This document shows positions 45,401 through 54,068 of a stretch of 64,000 nt of DNA, one piece after another. Position numbers and translations under genes: made by a program. The stretch spans positions 168,350-232,349 of the forward strand of contig DKAJ01000003.1 in the NCBI GenBank assembly GCA_002448815.1, in the 5' to 3' direction. The notes beneath the pieces are model-generated. The model was not told the origin of the DNA. It was given only the letters and a program-made list of their open reading frames with translations, and searched no databases. How positions within the stretch are numbered: the first letter of the stretch is position 1; each line of letters opens with the position of its first letter. The stretch is from Micavibrio sp. UBA6929. Its GTDB lineage: Bacteria; Pseudomonadota; Alphaproteobacteria; Micavibrionales; Micavibrionaceae.

Positions 45401-46084
45401 ATGCCTGAAGTTATCTTTAATGGCCCGGAAGGGCGTCTTGAAGGTCGTTACTCTCACTCCCAAGATAAAGATGCTCCGTTAGCACTTATTCTTCATCCAA
45501 GCCCAGAACTGGGTGGCACTATGAACAATAAGATCACCTATATGATGCACCAGATTTTTGTTCAACGTGGATTTAAAACATTACGTTTTAACTTCCGTGG
45601 CGTTGGCCGTTCTCAAGGTGTGTATGACCATGGTGAAGGCGAGCTGAGCGATGCCGCATCGGCGCTGGACTGGATGCAGGAAATTAACCCGAATGCCCCT
45701 TATGTGTGGGTTGGTGGTTTTGCGTTTGGTGCGTGGATTTCGATGCAATTGTTGATGCGCCGTCCTGAAATTCAGGGCTTTGTGTCAGTGGCTCCGCCAA
45801 CGAATACGCAGGATTTTACATTCTTGGCACCGTGCCCAACATCAGGTTTGGTCATGCATGGCAGCCGTGATGATGTTGTGACTGCGGAATCGATCACTGA
45901 TTTTGCTGAGAAAATTCAGCTTCAAAAAGGGATTGAAATTGATTGCCGTCAGATCGACGGTGCGAACCATTTCTTCCACGGTTATGAGGATCAATTGGTT
46001 GCCAATATCAATGATCACCTTGATCGTGCAGGTGCTGGTCGTTCGATGAATACACAATCAAAGTTGCTTGCGGCGGCGGAATAA
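45401..46084 (+). CDS. Alpha/beta-hydrolase-fold protein with mutated nucleophile
   Basis: The product has 227 residues; AAAGGGAC precedes the ATG. The fold is clear: LILHPSPELGGTMNN (29-43), RFNFRGVGRSQG (62-73), the elbow WVGGFAFGAWI (103-113), the acid region HGSRDDVV and H191 in DGANHFFHG. The elbow has Ala at 108 (GCG, 45722-45724) where a catalytic Ser is expected from the G-x-S-x-G rule. The protein is therefore probably not a standard serine hydrolase. The family occurs beside cysteine desulfurase genes in alphaproteobacteria, as here, divergently. The function is unknown. Confidence 0.83.
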   Translation: MPEVIFNGPEGRLEGRYSHSQDKDAPLALILHPSPELGGTMNNKITYMMHQIFVQRGFKTLRFNFRGVGRSQGVYDHGEGELSDAASALDWMQEINPNAPYVWVGGFAFGAWISMQLLMRRPEIQGFVSVAPPTNTQDFTFLAPCPTSGLVMHGSRDDVVTAESITDFAEKIQLQKGIEIDCRQIDGANHFFHGYEDQLVANINDHLDRAGAGRSMNTQSKLLAAAE

Positions 46085-46114
46085 TTTTTCGCGTTACGTA
46101 ACGATATGAACAAT

Positions 46115-46143
46115 AAAAAGCCCGCGGTAAAGCGGGCTTTTTT
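46115..46143. terminator. Bidirectional intrinsic terminator
   Basis: GCCCGC (46120-46125) pairs with GCGGGC (46132-46137), extended by A-run/T-run pairing (46115-46119 with 46138-46142). It lies between convergent genes and can serve both strands. Confidence 0.9.
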
Positions 46144-46166
46144 GTATCTGAATGGGATGGTAAGGC

Positions 46167-46631
46167 TTATGCGCTTAGGGCGGCTTTGACCTCGTCAACG
46201 TGGCCTTTGACTTTGACTTTGGGCCAGATTTTTTCAATGACGCCGTTTTCATCAATCAGGAATGTTGTGCGCTCGATCCCCATGAATGTTTTGCCATACA
46301 TGGATTTTTCTTTCCACGTGCCATAACGCTCACACACGTCGCTATGCTCGTCCGAGGCTAGCGGGAAGTTGAGGTTTTGCTTGGCTTTGAAAGTGTTGTG
46401 CTTTTTCACAGAGCATTTCGACAAGCCGATAATTTGCGCGCCAAGGTCATTAAAATCTGCCATGGCGTCGCGGAAATCACATGACTCTGTCGTGCAGCCA
46501 GGTGTGCTGTCTTTGGGGTAGAAATATAAAACGGTTTTCTTGCCGCGCAGATCGGACAGTGTGATCTTGCCGTCATTATCGGTGGGCAATGTAAAATCGG
46601 GGGCGGTGTCGCCAACATTAAGATGTGTCAT
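46167..46631 (-). CDS. bcp: Thioredoxin-dependent thiol peroxidase, Bcp/PrxQ
   Basis: This 154-residue peroxiredoxin has FYPKDSTPGCTTESCDFRD, which carries the peroxidatic C46 and resolving C51, the Bcp/PrxQ spacing. It reduces hydrogen peroxide and organic peroxides using thioredoxin. It is monocistronic and shares the terminator at 46115-46143 with the hydrolase gene. The length and motifs are normal. Confidence 0.96.
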   Translation of the reverse strand: MTHLNVGDTAPDFTLPTDNDGKITLSDLRGKKTVLYFYPKDSTPGCTTESCDFRDAMADFNDLGAQIIGLSKCSVKKHNTFKAKQNLNFPLASDEHSDVCERYGTWKEKSMYGKTFMGIERTTFLIDENGVIEKIWPKVKVKGHVDEVKAALSA

Positions 46632-46736
46632 GGATGATCCTTATTTTTAGATGATCGATGCAATAAACATGGGGGTGAAATACATATAAATCAAGTTTCA
46701 TCCCTAGATTTTCTTTTCCGCAGTCGTTTAAAATAT

Positions 46737-49700
46737 ATGTCTATGAATACACAAACGCCACTTATTGATCCGCCGCGCTCACGGTCTGGATGGCTTCGGT
46801 CTTTGGTTAAGTTTTCTTTGATCTTAACTGCGATTGTTGCCGTTTTGATGGGGGCTTTCTTTTGGCGCATTGCCGCGTCGCCGCTGGATTTATCGGTGAT
46901 TAAGCCGATGGTTGAGCGCTCACTTAGCTTTCCTGAAAATGGTGTGCGCGTTCAGATTGGCGATATTCATTTGAAATGGGCACCGAAAGAGCGCGCCGTT
47001 TTTATGAGTGCGAGTAAAACGCGCATTTTAGGCCGTAACGATCAGGTGATGATGGCGATTGAAAATATGGCCATGAGCGCATCATTTAAGCATTTATTGA
47101 TGGGGCGTTTGCGCCCGCGCGTTATCATGATTTTTGGGCCGCATTTGGTGGTTGATCGTCTTGCGGACGGTCGTTTTGATTTTGGCTTTGATAGTGCAGG
47201 GGCGCCTGCGCCGGCCAATGATTTAAACACGCCTGAAAAAGATGATGTGCTGGCCGAGATCTTGGGCGCCGTTGGGCATGTGGGCGGACGCTCGGCAGAG
47301 CGCGGGCCGTTAAGTGCGCTACGCCGTTTTGAAATTCGTCAGGCTGATATGATTGTGCGTGATCATAAAATTGGGGCTGAGTGGATTGTACCGCGCGTGG
47401 ATGTGCGTTTTTCGGCGTTTCGCCACCAAGGCCTGCGTATGTCGGCGGATGTTGCGCTGGGCTTTGAGGGGGATGAGCGTAATCACATTCGTGTGAATGC
47501 GGTTATGCCTGTCGGGCAATCGGATTTCGAAGTGCAGCTTGATGTGCGAGAGCTTTCTTCGCGTTATGTGATGAATAAGTTACCGTATTTGGATGCGCTG
47601 GGCGATCAGGATTTAACTTTGGATGGCCGCGTTCGCGCCAAACTATCATCTGATTTACAATTATCCTCGATGGATGTTGATTTGGAATCTGCGCAGGGAC
47701 GTTTGGATTTAGATATTTATGACGGTAAACCGCTTAGCTATACCGACCTTATCGTTCATGCGCGTTATGATGCTCAAGGCGGCGTCAGGATAAGCGAAAG
47801 CGGCGTGACGATCGAGGGACTGCCGATCAGCATTGCCGCAGATGTTAAGGCTGATGCAGCAGGTTACGATGGGGCGCTGCGCATTGATGTGCCGCAGATG
47901 CGCCGCGAAAATTTTGTGCAATTGTGGCCAGAGTCTTTGCATTATGTCGGGGCGTATTCGTGGCTGTCTGAGAAGATATCAGATGGTCTTTACCGTGATG
48001 TGTCCGCCGTGATTGATGCGTCTTATCATCCTGATGCAGGTGAGGTCTTTGTTTTTGAAAATGCGCGCGTTGATTTTGCCTTTGACGCGATGAAAATTGA
48101 TTATCGCGCGCCGATGGTGCCGATTACGCAGGCCAAAGGTGAAGGCTTTTTTGATTATCAAAGTGAATATCTGTCACTGGATATGCAAAGCGGTAAAGCA
48201 GGGGCGCTGGATATTGTGCGCGGCGATGTTGAGCTTGCCCACATTGTTGAGAGCGGTCACGGCGATGCAGATGTTTTTGTTGTTCTGAAAGGGCAGCTTG
48301 CCGATGTGTTTGGTTTTCTTGAGGCCAAGCCTATTGCCTTTAATCATGGTTATAATAAATCCCGCATTTTGGGTGAGGCTGAGCTGAAGGTGAATATTGG
48401 CGTGCCGACACATGGGCATGTCACGATGGATGATGTGAAAATTGATGTGCGCGGCACGGTGAAAAATGGCCAATTGCCGCATATCTTGAAAACGACGGAT
48501 TTGTCGCAAGTCGATGCACGCGTTGTGATTGATCAAAATGCCGTTGATGTCGCCGGTAAGGGGATGTTTGGCGGGCAAAACCTACGGTTTGATTATCAAG
48601 GCTTTCTTGAATCAGAGGGGCAGCCCTTTAAAGAAAAAATTACTGTAAAAGGGCGCGCGAATGACGATACGCTTGATCGTCTTGATATTGACCTGAGTGC
48701 CTTTCTTGGCGGCGAAATGGGCGTTGATGCGATCTATACGAATTATGGCGGCGGTAAGCAAAATGTGCAGGTGAAAGCAGATTTAGGCAGCGCGCACATT
48801 TATTCCCCGCAACTGGGCTATGATAAGGCATCGGGCGTGGCGGCGCAGGCAGAACTTTCCTTGGATCTGCGTCATGGGACGGCGCGCGCAATTTCAGGTT
48901 TGCATGTTATGGGGCCAGATTTGCTTATTGAAAATGGCGCGCTGAGCTTTGCGCCAAAAACTGGTATGCTCAGCGGCGGTAATGCGCCGTTTATGCGTGT
49001 TGGGCAAAGCTATGGCCGCGTTGAGTTTAGCGTTGATGCAGATCAGCGCTATATGATTGATGGCGATATGCAGGTTTATGATCTGCGGCCACTTTTGAAT
49101 AAGGATAAAAAGAATACATCGCAGACGGAGGATCAGATTGCCTTGATTGCAACGCTGAAGGCGAGTGAGCTTTTAACTCATAAAGAGCAGCGCGTGCGCG
49201 ATAGTCAGATTTACGCCGATATTACTGAAGAGGGGCGCTTTCAGCAGTTGGAAATGGATGCCAAGGTCGGTCGCGGCAGTATTTATCTGCGGTATAAGCC
49301 TAATGATGAAGGGGTGCGCGTCTTCAGGTTTGAGGCCGATGATGCGGGCGCAACGCTGGCGGCATTTGGTTTGTATCAACAAATTCGCGGGGGATCTATT
49401 CTTGTCCATGCCGAGCCTTTAAATCGCTTGTTAGACGGGAATTTGATTGGCGTGGCCGAGATTAAAGATTTTCGCGTAGTTGAAGCGCCAACCTTGGCGA
49501 AGCTGCTTAGTTTGACATCGTTTGATGGTTTAACCAGCGGTATATCAGAGGAAGGGATTGGCTTTTCCCGCCTTGAAACGCAGTTTGATTGGACATACCG
49601 GCCAGGGGGCAGCTTGATTACGCTGCAAGAAGGGCGCACATCTGGGTCGTCTATTGGTTTGACGTTTGATGGCGTTGTGGATCAACATGCAGGCACGATT

Positions 49701-49904
49701 GATGTGTCAGGAACGATCATCCCCGTTTCGGGGGTGAATAATATGATTAAATCTATTCCTGTCTTGGGGGATGTGCTTACAGGTGGAAGCGGCGTTTTTG
49801 CCGCGACGTATAAGGTGAAAGGCAAGGCAAATGAGCCTGAAATTTCGATTAATCCCTTATCTGTGCTGGCGCCAGGAATTATTAGACGTGTGCTTTTTGA
49901 GTAA
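46737..49904 (+). CDS. YhdP/AsmA-like giant envelope protein
   Basis: The product has 1055 residues. A single membrane anchor lies near the N-terminus (about 23-47, VKFSLILTAIVAVLMGAFFWRI), followed by about 1000 residues of beta-rich repeats. The start (LDLSVIKPMVERSLSFPENGVRVQIGDIHLKWAP) and the C-terminal EAPTLAKLLSLTSFDGL...GVNNMIKSIPVLGDVLTGG match DUF3971 and AsmA C-terminal domains of YhdP. These long grooved proteins are thought to carry phospholipid between the inner and outer membrane. ATGs at 46737 and 46743 are both possible. It is monocistronic. Confidence 0.9.
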   Translation: MSMNTQTPLIDPPRSRSGWLRSLVKFSLILTAIVAVLMGAFFWRIAASPLDLSVIKPMVERSLSFPENGVRVQIGDIHLKWAPKERAVFMSASKTRILGRNDQVMMAIENMAMSASFKHLLMGRLRPRVIMIFGPHLVVDRLADGRFDFGFDSAGAPAPANDLNTPEKDDVLAEILGAVGHVGGRSAERGPLSALRRFEIRQADMIVRDHKIGAEWIVPRVDVRFSAFRHQGLRMSADVALGFEGDERNHIRVNAVMPVGQSDFEVQLDVRELSSRYVMNKLPYLDALGDQDLTLDGRVRAKLSSDLQLSSMDVDLESAQGRLDLDIYDGKPLSYTDLIVHARYDAQGGVRISESGVTIEGLPISIAADVKADAAGYDGALRIDVPQMRRENFVQLWPESLHYVGAYSWLSEKISDGLYRDVSAVIDASYHPDAGEVFVFENARVDFAFDAMKIDYRAPMVPITQAKGEGFFDYQSEYLSLDMQSGKAGALDIVRGDVELAHIVESGHGDADVFVVLKGQLADVFGFLEAKPIAFNHGYNKSRILGEAELKVNIGVPTHGHVTMDDVKIDVRGTVKNGQLPHILKTTDLSQVDARVVIDQNAVDVAGKGMFGGQNLRFDYQGFLESEGQPFKEKITVKGRANDDTLDRLDIDLSAFLGGEMGVDAIYTNYGGGKQNVQVKADLGSAHIYSPQLGYDKASGVAAQAELSLDLRHGTARAISGLHVMGPDLLIENGALSFAPKTGMLSGGNAPFMRVGQSYGRVEFSVDADQRYMIDGDMQVYDLRPLLNKDKKNTSQTEDQIALIATLKASELLTHKEQRVRDSQIYADITEEGRFQQLEMDAKVGRGSIYLRYKPNDEGVRVFRFEADDAGATLAAFGLYQQIRGGSILVHAEPLNRLLDGNLIGVAEIKDFRVVEAPTLAKLLSLTSFDGLTSGISEEGIGFSRLETQFDWTYRPGGSLITLQEGRTSGSSIGLTFDGVVDQHAGTIDVSGTIIPVSGVNNMIKSIPVLGDVLTGGSGVFAATYKVKGKANEPEISINPLSVLAPGIIRRVLFE

Positions 49905-49960
49905 TTTAAGTATGCATTTTCAATATTGTTGAAATATAATTTCTTCTTGTTGTTTTTTTA

Positions 49961-49988
49961 TTGACGCACTTTTCTGCATTGATATATG
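49961..49988 (+). promoter_or_regulatory. Candidate promoter of the 112-residue gene
   Basis: TTGACG (49961-49966) and TATATG (49983-49988) are 16 bp apart and lie 37 bp before the start codon; AAGGTG precedes the ATG. Confidence 0.5.
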
Positions 49989-50025
49989 TTTCGCCAAATT
50001 TTTACAAGCATAAGGTGTAGACATA

Positions 50026-50364
50026 ATGGGTAGTGTGAATGTTAAAATGAATGGTGAGCGTTACAGCGTTTCATCTTTGAAAGAATTTGATCAGTTATGC
50101 GATAGTACGCAGCAGATGCCAGATACGATCCCTTATGAGCTTTTGCCTAAAGACTTTATGCAGGCGACCTCTCAACCTTTGCCCCAGCAGCAGCAGCAGG
50201 GTGTTCGTTTGTCACAACAGCAGCGCGATGCAGCAACAGGTTTTAATCATTCAGGTGATGCGTTGACGACACCTCAGATGGGTATTGTGCGCAGTGATGC
50301 AAAAGCATTTAATCAAATGAATGATGCTGATGTTTCTGCCTTGTTGCAGCGCCAAATGGGATAA
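50026..50364 (+). CDS. Small glutamine-rich hypothetical protein, 112 residues
   Basis: The ribosome-binding site AAGGTG and a promoter-like pair upstream support the gene. Residues 55-75 are glutamine-rich (PLPQQQQQGVRLSQQQRDA), probably disordered. The N-terminal 35 residues (VNVKMNGERYSVSSLKEFDQLCD) look like a small beta/alpha unit. The C-terminus NQMNDADVSALLQRQMG is helical. There is no signal peptide or membrane segment. No family was recognised. Confidence 0.7.
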   Translation: MGSVNVKMNGERYSVSSLKEFDQLCDSTQQMPDTIPYELLPKDFMQATSQPLPQQQQQGVRLSQQQRDAATGFNHSGDALTTPQMGIVRSDAKAFNQMNDADVSALLQRQMG

Positions 50365-50385
50365 GGCGATGCTTTGCCTTGAAGG

Positions 50386-50811
50386 TTAGTCGTGTTTGGC
50401 GACTTTCATGGCGAAAACCGCGCTCCAGCTAATCATCATTAATCCGACTAAGGCTTCTGTGCCTGCAAGGATACGTAAATGTCCTGTCGGGAAGAGATCC
50501 CCAAAGCCGAGTGACGTATAGGTTGTGGCCGAGAAATACATGTAATCATGTAAATCTTTAGCGCCTTCTATGGTACCGACTTGCGCGGCGAACTGCGTCG
50601 AAAGTACCCAATAGACCAATCCGAATAAGATAATTTCAATCCAGTGCAGCCATACGGCATAGGCGGTATAGCGCATGATTTTTAGTGTTGGGCGGCGGTG
50701 CTGTTCTTCGATGAAGAAGCCTTTGGCCTTATCAAGTGCGAAGGCGTGCAGGGCAACTGTGCCGATACAGAAAAAGAAGCTCATCCACCAAATCAAAAGC
50801 GATAACAACAT
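50386..50811 (-). CDS. Two-pore-helix ion channel domain protein
   Basis: The product has 141 residues with three hydrophobic segments: about 2-24, 52-72 and 112-135. The last two flank a re-entrant pore loop with selectivity filter TTYTSLGFGD (96-105). The GFGD filter is that of potassium-selective channels (GYGD/GFGD). No regulatory RCK domain is present. An N-terminal extra helix precedes the pore. It lies in a short gap downstream of tyrS on the same strand, with 34 bp between them. Confidence 0.85.
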   Translation of the reverse strand: MLLSLLIWWMSFFFCIGTVALHAFALDKAKGFFIEEQHRRPTLKIMRYTAYAVWLHWIEIILFGLVYWVLSTQFAAQVGTIEGAKDLHDYMYFSATTYTSLGFGDLFPTGHLRILAGTEALVGLMMISWSAVFAMKVAKHD

Positions 50812-50845
50812 TTGAGGGGGGGGCTCCTTATCTTGTTAGCGTTGG

Positions 50846-52096
50846 TTAGGCAACCTTGACGAGCGCGTGTTTTTTCTTGCTGGCCGAGATTTTGATGCTG
50901 TCGCCGTTCATGTGATCGGTTGATACGGTGCAGGCCTCGTCACTGACTTTTTTATCATTGATGCGAACGCCGCCACCTTTGATCAGGCGGCGCGCTTCAC
51001 CTTTGGACGAGGCAAAGCCTGCCTCGATCAACAGATCAAGCATGGCAATACCGCTGCTGAGGGCGTCATGTGATACAGGGACGGTTGGCAAGTCGCCGCC
51101 AACGCCGCCTTGTTCAAAGACTTTTTGCGCTGTGGCTGCGGCCTCTTGGGCTGCGGCTTCGCCGTGGCACATTTGCGTTGCTTCGAAGGCAAGGACTTTT
51201 TTGGCCTCGTTGATTTCTTGGCCTTGCAGCGCCTCTAGCTTTTCAATTTCACTGATGGGCATAGTCGTAAAACGGCGTAAGAGTGTGCCGACCATCACAT
51301 CATCGACGTTGCGCCAGTATTGATAGTAATCATAAGGGGATAGCATTTCTTTGTTGAGCCATACCGCGCCGCCCTCGGTCTTGCCCATTTTCTTGCCGTC
51401 TGGCGTTGTTAGCAACGGTGCGGTTAGGCCGAACAGCTTAACGCGGTCGGCTTTATGGCCAAGGTCAACGCCGTTAATGATGTTGCCCCATTGGTCAGAT
51501 CCGCCCATTTGCAAAATTGTGCCGTGGCGGCGGTTAAGCTCGAGGAAGTCAAAGCCTTGCATAACCATGTAGTTAAATTCCAACAGAGAAAGCGGGCTTT
51601 CACGCTCTAGGCGCTGTTTAACGCTGTCGAAAGATAGCATGCGGTTTACCGTGAAATAACGGCCGTAATCGCGCAGGAATTCCAAGTATTTAAGCTCATC
51701 CAGCCAGTCATTATTATTGACCATAAGCGCATCTGTTTCGCCGTCACCGTATGTTAAGAATTGCTGAAAACAGGTTTTTTCAAGCGCATCAATATTGGCC
51801 TGAATGGATTCGTCGGTGAGGGCTTGGCGCTCTTTATCCTTGAATGATGGGTCGCCGATCTTTCCTGTGCCGCCGCCCATTAATGTGATGGGTTTATGAC
51901 CGCTTTGCTGGAACCAATACAGCATCATTTGGCCGGTCAGGTGACCAACGTGCAATGATTGGGCCGTGGGATCAAAGCCAATATAAGCCGTTTGAATGCC
52001 TTCGCAAAGTTTTGCATCAAGCGCGTCAAAGTCAGAACATTGGTGGATAAAGCCACGCTGTTCGAGTATATTTAGGAAGTCGGATTTATAAGTCAT
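50846..52096 (-). CDS. tyrS: Tyrosine--tRNA ligase
   Basis: This 416-residue class I synthetase has HVGH (49-52, HIGH-type) and KMGKT (KMSKS-type, about 237), binding the adenylate. DQWGNII is conserved, and a C-terminal S4 RNA-binding domain (about 350-410) contains SKGEARRLIKGGGVRIN. The start ATG at 52096 is 15 bp from the anmK ATG on the other strand. It charges tRNA-Tyr. The gene is complete and of normal length. Confidence 0.97.
   Translation of the reverse strand: MTYKSDFLNILEQRGFIHQCSDFDALDAKLCEGIQTAYIGFDPTAQSLHVGHLTGQMMLYWFQQSGHKPITLMGGGTGKIGDPSFKDKERQALTDESIQANIDALEKTCFQQFLTYGDGETDALMVNNNDWLDELKYLEFLRDYGRYFTVNRMLSFDSVKQRLERESPLSLLEFNYMVMQGFDFLELNRRHGTILQMGGSDQWGNIINGVDLGHKADRVKLFGLTAPLLTTPDGKKMGKTEGGAVWLNKEMLSPYDYYQYWRNVDDVMVGTLLRRFTTMPISEIEKLEALQGQEINEAKKVLAFEATQMCHGEAAAQEAAATAQKVFEQGGVGGDLPTVPVSHDALSSGIAMLDLLIEAGFASSKGEARRLIKGGGVRINDKKVSDEACTVSTDHMNGDSIKISASKKKHALVKVA
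52087..52092 (+). promoter_or_regulatory. Candidate -10 element of anmK
   Basis: TATAAG lies 19 bp before the anmK ATG, and 7 bp before an in-frame TTG (52100). It sits inside the first codons of tyrS. No Shine-Dalgarno sequence is evident. Confidence 0.35.
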
Positions 52097-52103
52097 GGAT
52101 TGA

Positions 52104-52131
52104 GTTTTAGCATGGAAAATAAAAAAGTCTA
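52104..52131 (-). promoter_or_regulatory. Candidate leaderless promoter of tyrS
   Basis: On the minus strand TAGACT (plus 52126-52131), a 16-bp spacer, TAAAAC (plus 52104-52109), then 7 bases and the tyrS ATG. The element lies inside the first codons of anmK. Confidence 0.45.
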
Positions 52132-53185
52132 TAGAGCAATTGGCCTAATGTCAGGCACATCGCTGGATGGTGTGGATATTGCGCTGATTGAAACGGATGG
52201 TTTTGACTATGTGAAACCAGTGCGCAGCAGTTTTTATGCGTATAGCGATGATTTGCGCATGGCGGTGAAGGCTTGTTTTGGTCAGGCCTCGGCGGATCAG
52301 GATGTTGTTGATATGATTACGCAGGCCCATGTGCGCGCGGTGCGGGATTTTGGTGAGCGCGCCGATATTATTGGCTTTCACGGGCAAACCATTTTTCATG
52401 ATCCAGATCATGGTGTGACCGTGCAAATTGGTGATGGGCAGGTGCTGGCCGATGCGTGCACGATGCCTGTTGTTTTTGATCTGCGCAGCGCTGATGTCGC
52501 CGCAGGCGGGCAGGGTGCACCTTTGTTGCCGCTATATCATCGGGCGCGGGCGCTGCAGGCTGGTTTGGATTTGCCTGCTGCGATTGTGAATATTGGCGGC
52601 GTGTCGAATGTGACATGGATAGGCGGCGCAAGTGATGATGATGTGCTGGCCTTTGATTGCGGGCCGGGGAATGCATTGCTGGATGACTTTGTAAAGCAGC
52701 GCACGGGGCAGTCCTTTGATCAAGGCGGAGCGCTGGCCAAGGCGGGGAAAGTGAACGAGGCCTTAGTCGCGCAGTGGATGGCGCATCCGTATTTTGATGC
52801 GCCTGCGCCAAAGTCACTGGACCGTGATGCATGGGATGTGCGCGGCGTGCAGGATTTATCTGACGCCGATGGGGCAGCAAGTTTGTCTGCGTTTACGGCG
52901 GCGGCGATTTTGGAAAGTGCGGCGCACTTACCGCAGATGCCCGCGCACTGGTATATCAGTGGCGGTGGCCGTCATAATGATTATGTGATGGGTTTATTAC
53001 GCGCGGGGGTGGATGCGCCCGTTGATAGCGTCGATGTTTTAGGATGGGATGGTGATAGTATCGAGGCCGAAGGCTTTGCCTATCTAGCGGTCAGGTCTTT
53101 GTTGAAATTGCCGATTAGCGCTCCGGGTACAACGGGCGCGCCGTCACCTATGACGGGAGGGCGTCTGGCGTTGCCTGCATCTTAG
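52112..53185 (+). CDS. anmK: Anhydro-N-acetylmuramic acid kinase
   Basis: The product has 357 residues. GLMSGTSLDGVD (11-22), FHGQTIFHDP, VFDLRSADVAAGGQGAPLLP and FDCGPGNALLDDF are the family motifs. The enzyme opens and phosphorylates 1,6-anhydroMurNAc from recycled peptidoglycan, giving MurNAc-6-P. The ATG at 52112 is chosen; an in-frame TTG at 52100 adds four residues. It is divergent from tyrS by 15 bp. The 3' end overlaps the convergent amidotransferase gene by 38 bp. Confidence 0.96.
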   Translation: MENKKVYRAIGLMSGTSLDGVDIALIETDGFDYVKPVRSSFYAYSDDLRMAVKACFGQASADQDVVDMITQAHVRAVRDFGERADIIGFHGQTIFHDPDHGVTVQIGDGQVLADACTMPVVFDLRSADVAAGGQGAPLLPLYHRARALQAGLDLPAAIVNIGGVSNVTWIGGASDDDVLAFDCGPGNALLDDFVKQRTGQSFDQGGALAKAGKVNEALVAQWMAHPYFDAPAPKSLDRDAWDVRGVQDLSDADGAASLSAFTAAAILESAAHLPQMPAHWYISGGGRHNDYVMGLLRAGVDAPVDSVDVLGWDGDSIEAEGFAYLAVRSLLKLPISAPGTTGAPSPMTGGRLALPAS

Positions 53186-53954
53186 GCGTGGAGTGCTTTT
53201 CGTGATGACTGTCGATGTGGCGTTTAAATTCACCAAACAGTGCTTCGTGCAGTTCGCCTTTGAATTCAAAATGCGCCTGAACCCCGATGAAAAAGTCGCG
53301 ATCAATTGCCGAGATCGCCTCGATCACTTTATCGTCGGGGCATTGGGCTTCGGTTTGGAAAACATCGCGCAGGCGTGTTGATTGCTCGCTGTTCCAGCCT
53401 TCTTCGGTGATGCCTTCATAGTGAATGGAATTTACGCCGAGGCGTCTTTGGTCATCACATAGATGTTTAAAAATGGGAAAGAGTTGCCCGTTTGGTTGGA
53501 AGGTTATTTTATGCACTTCTTGATCCATAGCCACAAAATCGCCGCGATGATTGTATCCTGAGGCATGGATGTCACTGTCTAGTTTTTGAAGGGCGCCGCC
53601 ATAGGCTGCCACCATTTCTTGCATGCCGCGGCAAATGCCGAGTGTTGGCAGGTTGCGAGCGTGCGCTTCGCGGATTAAGGCGATCGCGGTGAAATCCCGT
53701 ATAATATCATGGTCGTCTGGCGATGGGTTAGGATCGCGGCCAACGAAGGACGGGTGAATATTTGAATCGCCACCTGGCAGGAGCAGCCCGTCTAATCCAT
53801 CAAGGGCTTTGGCGGCATTGATATTCATGCGTGGTTTGATGATGCGCACATCAATGTCGCGTGTTTTAAATGGTGTCAGCCAACGATCGCATAATGGCGC
53901 GGTGTTGTTGCATAAAATGCCAATGATGGGTTTTGTTGTTTGCGGCGTTGCCAC
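53148..53954 (-). CDS. Class-I glutamine-amidotransferase-like peptidase (C26, PuuD-like)
   Basis: The product has 268 residues. LLLPGGDSNIHPSF (57-70) and GICRGMQEM (106-114) carry the nucleophile C108, and GVQAHFEF (224-231) carries H228 and E230, completing the triad. In gamma-Glu-GABA hydrolases the last motif is usually QWHPE, so QAHFE is unusual. It may hydrolyse gamma-glutamyl amides or be an amidotransferase of another kind. The C-terminal 38 bp overlap the end of anmK on the other strand. Confidence 0.85.
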   Translation of the reverse strand: MATPQTTKPIIGILCNNTAPLCDRWLTPFKTRDIDVRIIKPRMNINAAKALDGLDGLLLPGGDSNIHPSFVGRDPNPSPDDHDIIRDFTAIALIREAHARNLPTLGICRGMQEMVAAYGGALQKLDSDIHASGYNHRGDFVAMDQEVHKITFQPNGQLFPIFKHLCDDQRRLGVNSIHYEGITEEGWNSEQSTRLRDVFQTEAQCPDDKVIEAISAIDRDFFIGVQAHFEFKGELHEALFGEFKRHIDSHHEKHSTPKMQATPDALPS

Positions 53955-54068
53955 GTGTGCCCTCGATTACTTAAACGCAGTTTCTTTTATTATGATTATG
54001 CGAATATAATAAAAGAATGCTTAAAAAAGCAAGAAATTTGCATAATTTATGTGATTTTGTGGTGGAGG

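Noticed and set aside
52100..52112. TTG start for anmK four codons upstream
   Set aside because: ATG at 52112 begins just before the conserved GLMSGTSLDG; the TTG cannot be excluded but adds no family sequence.
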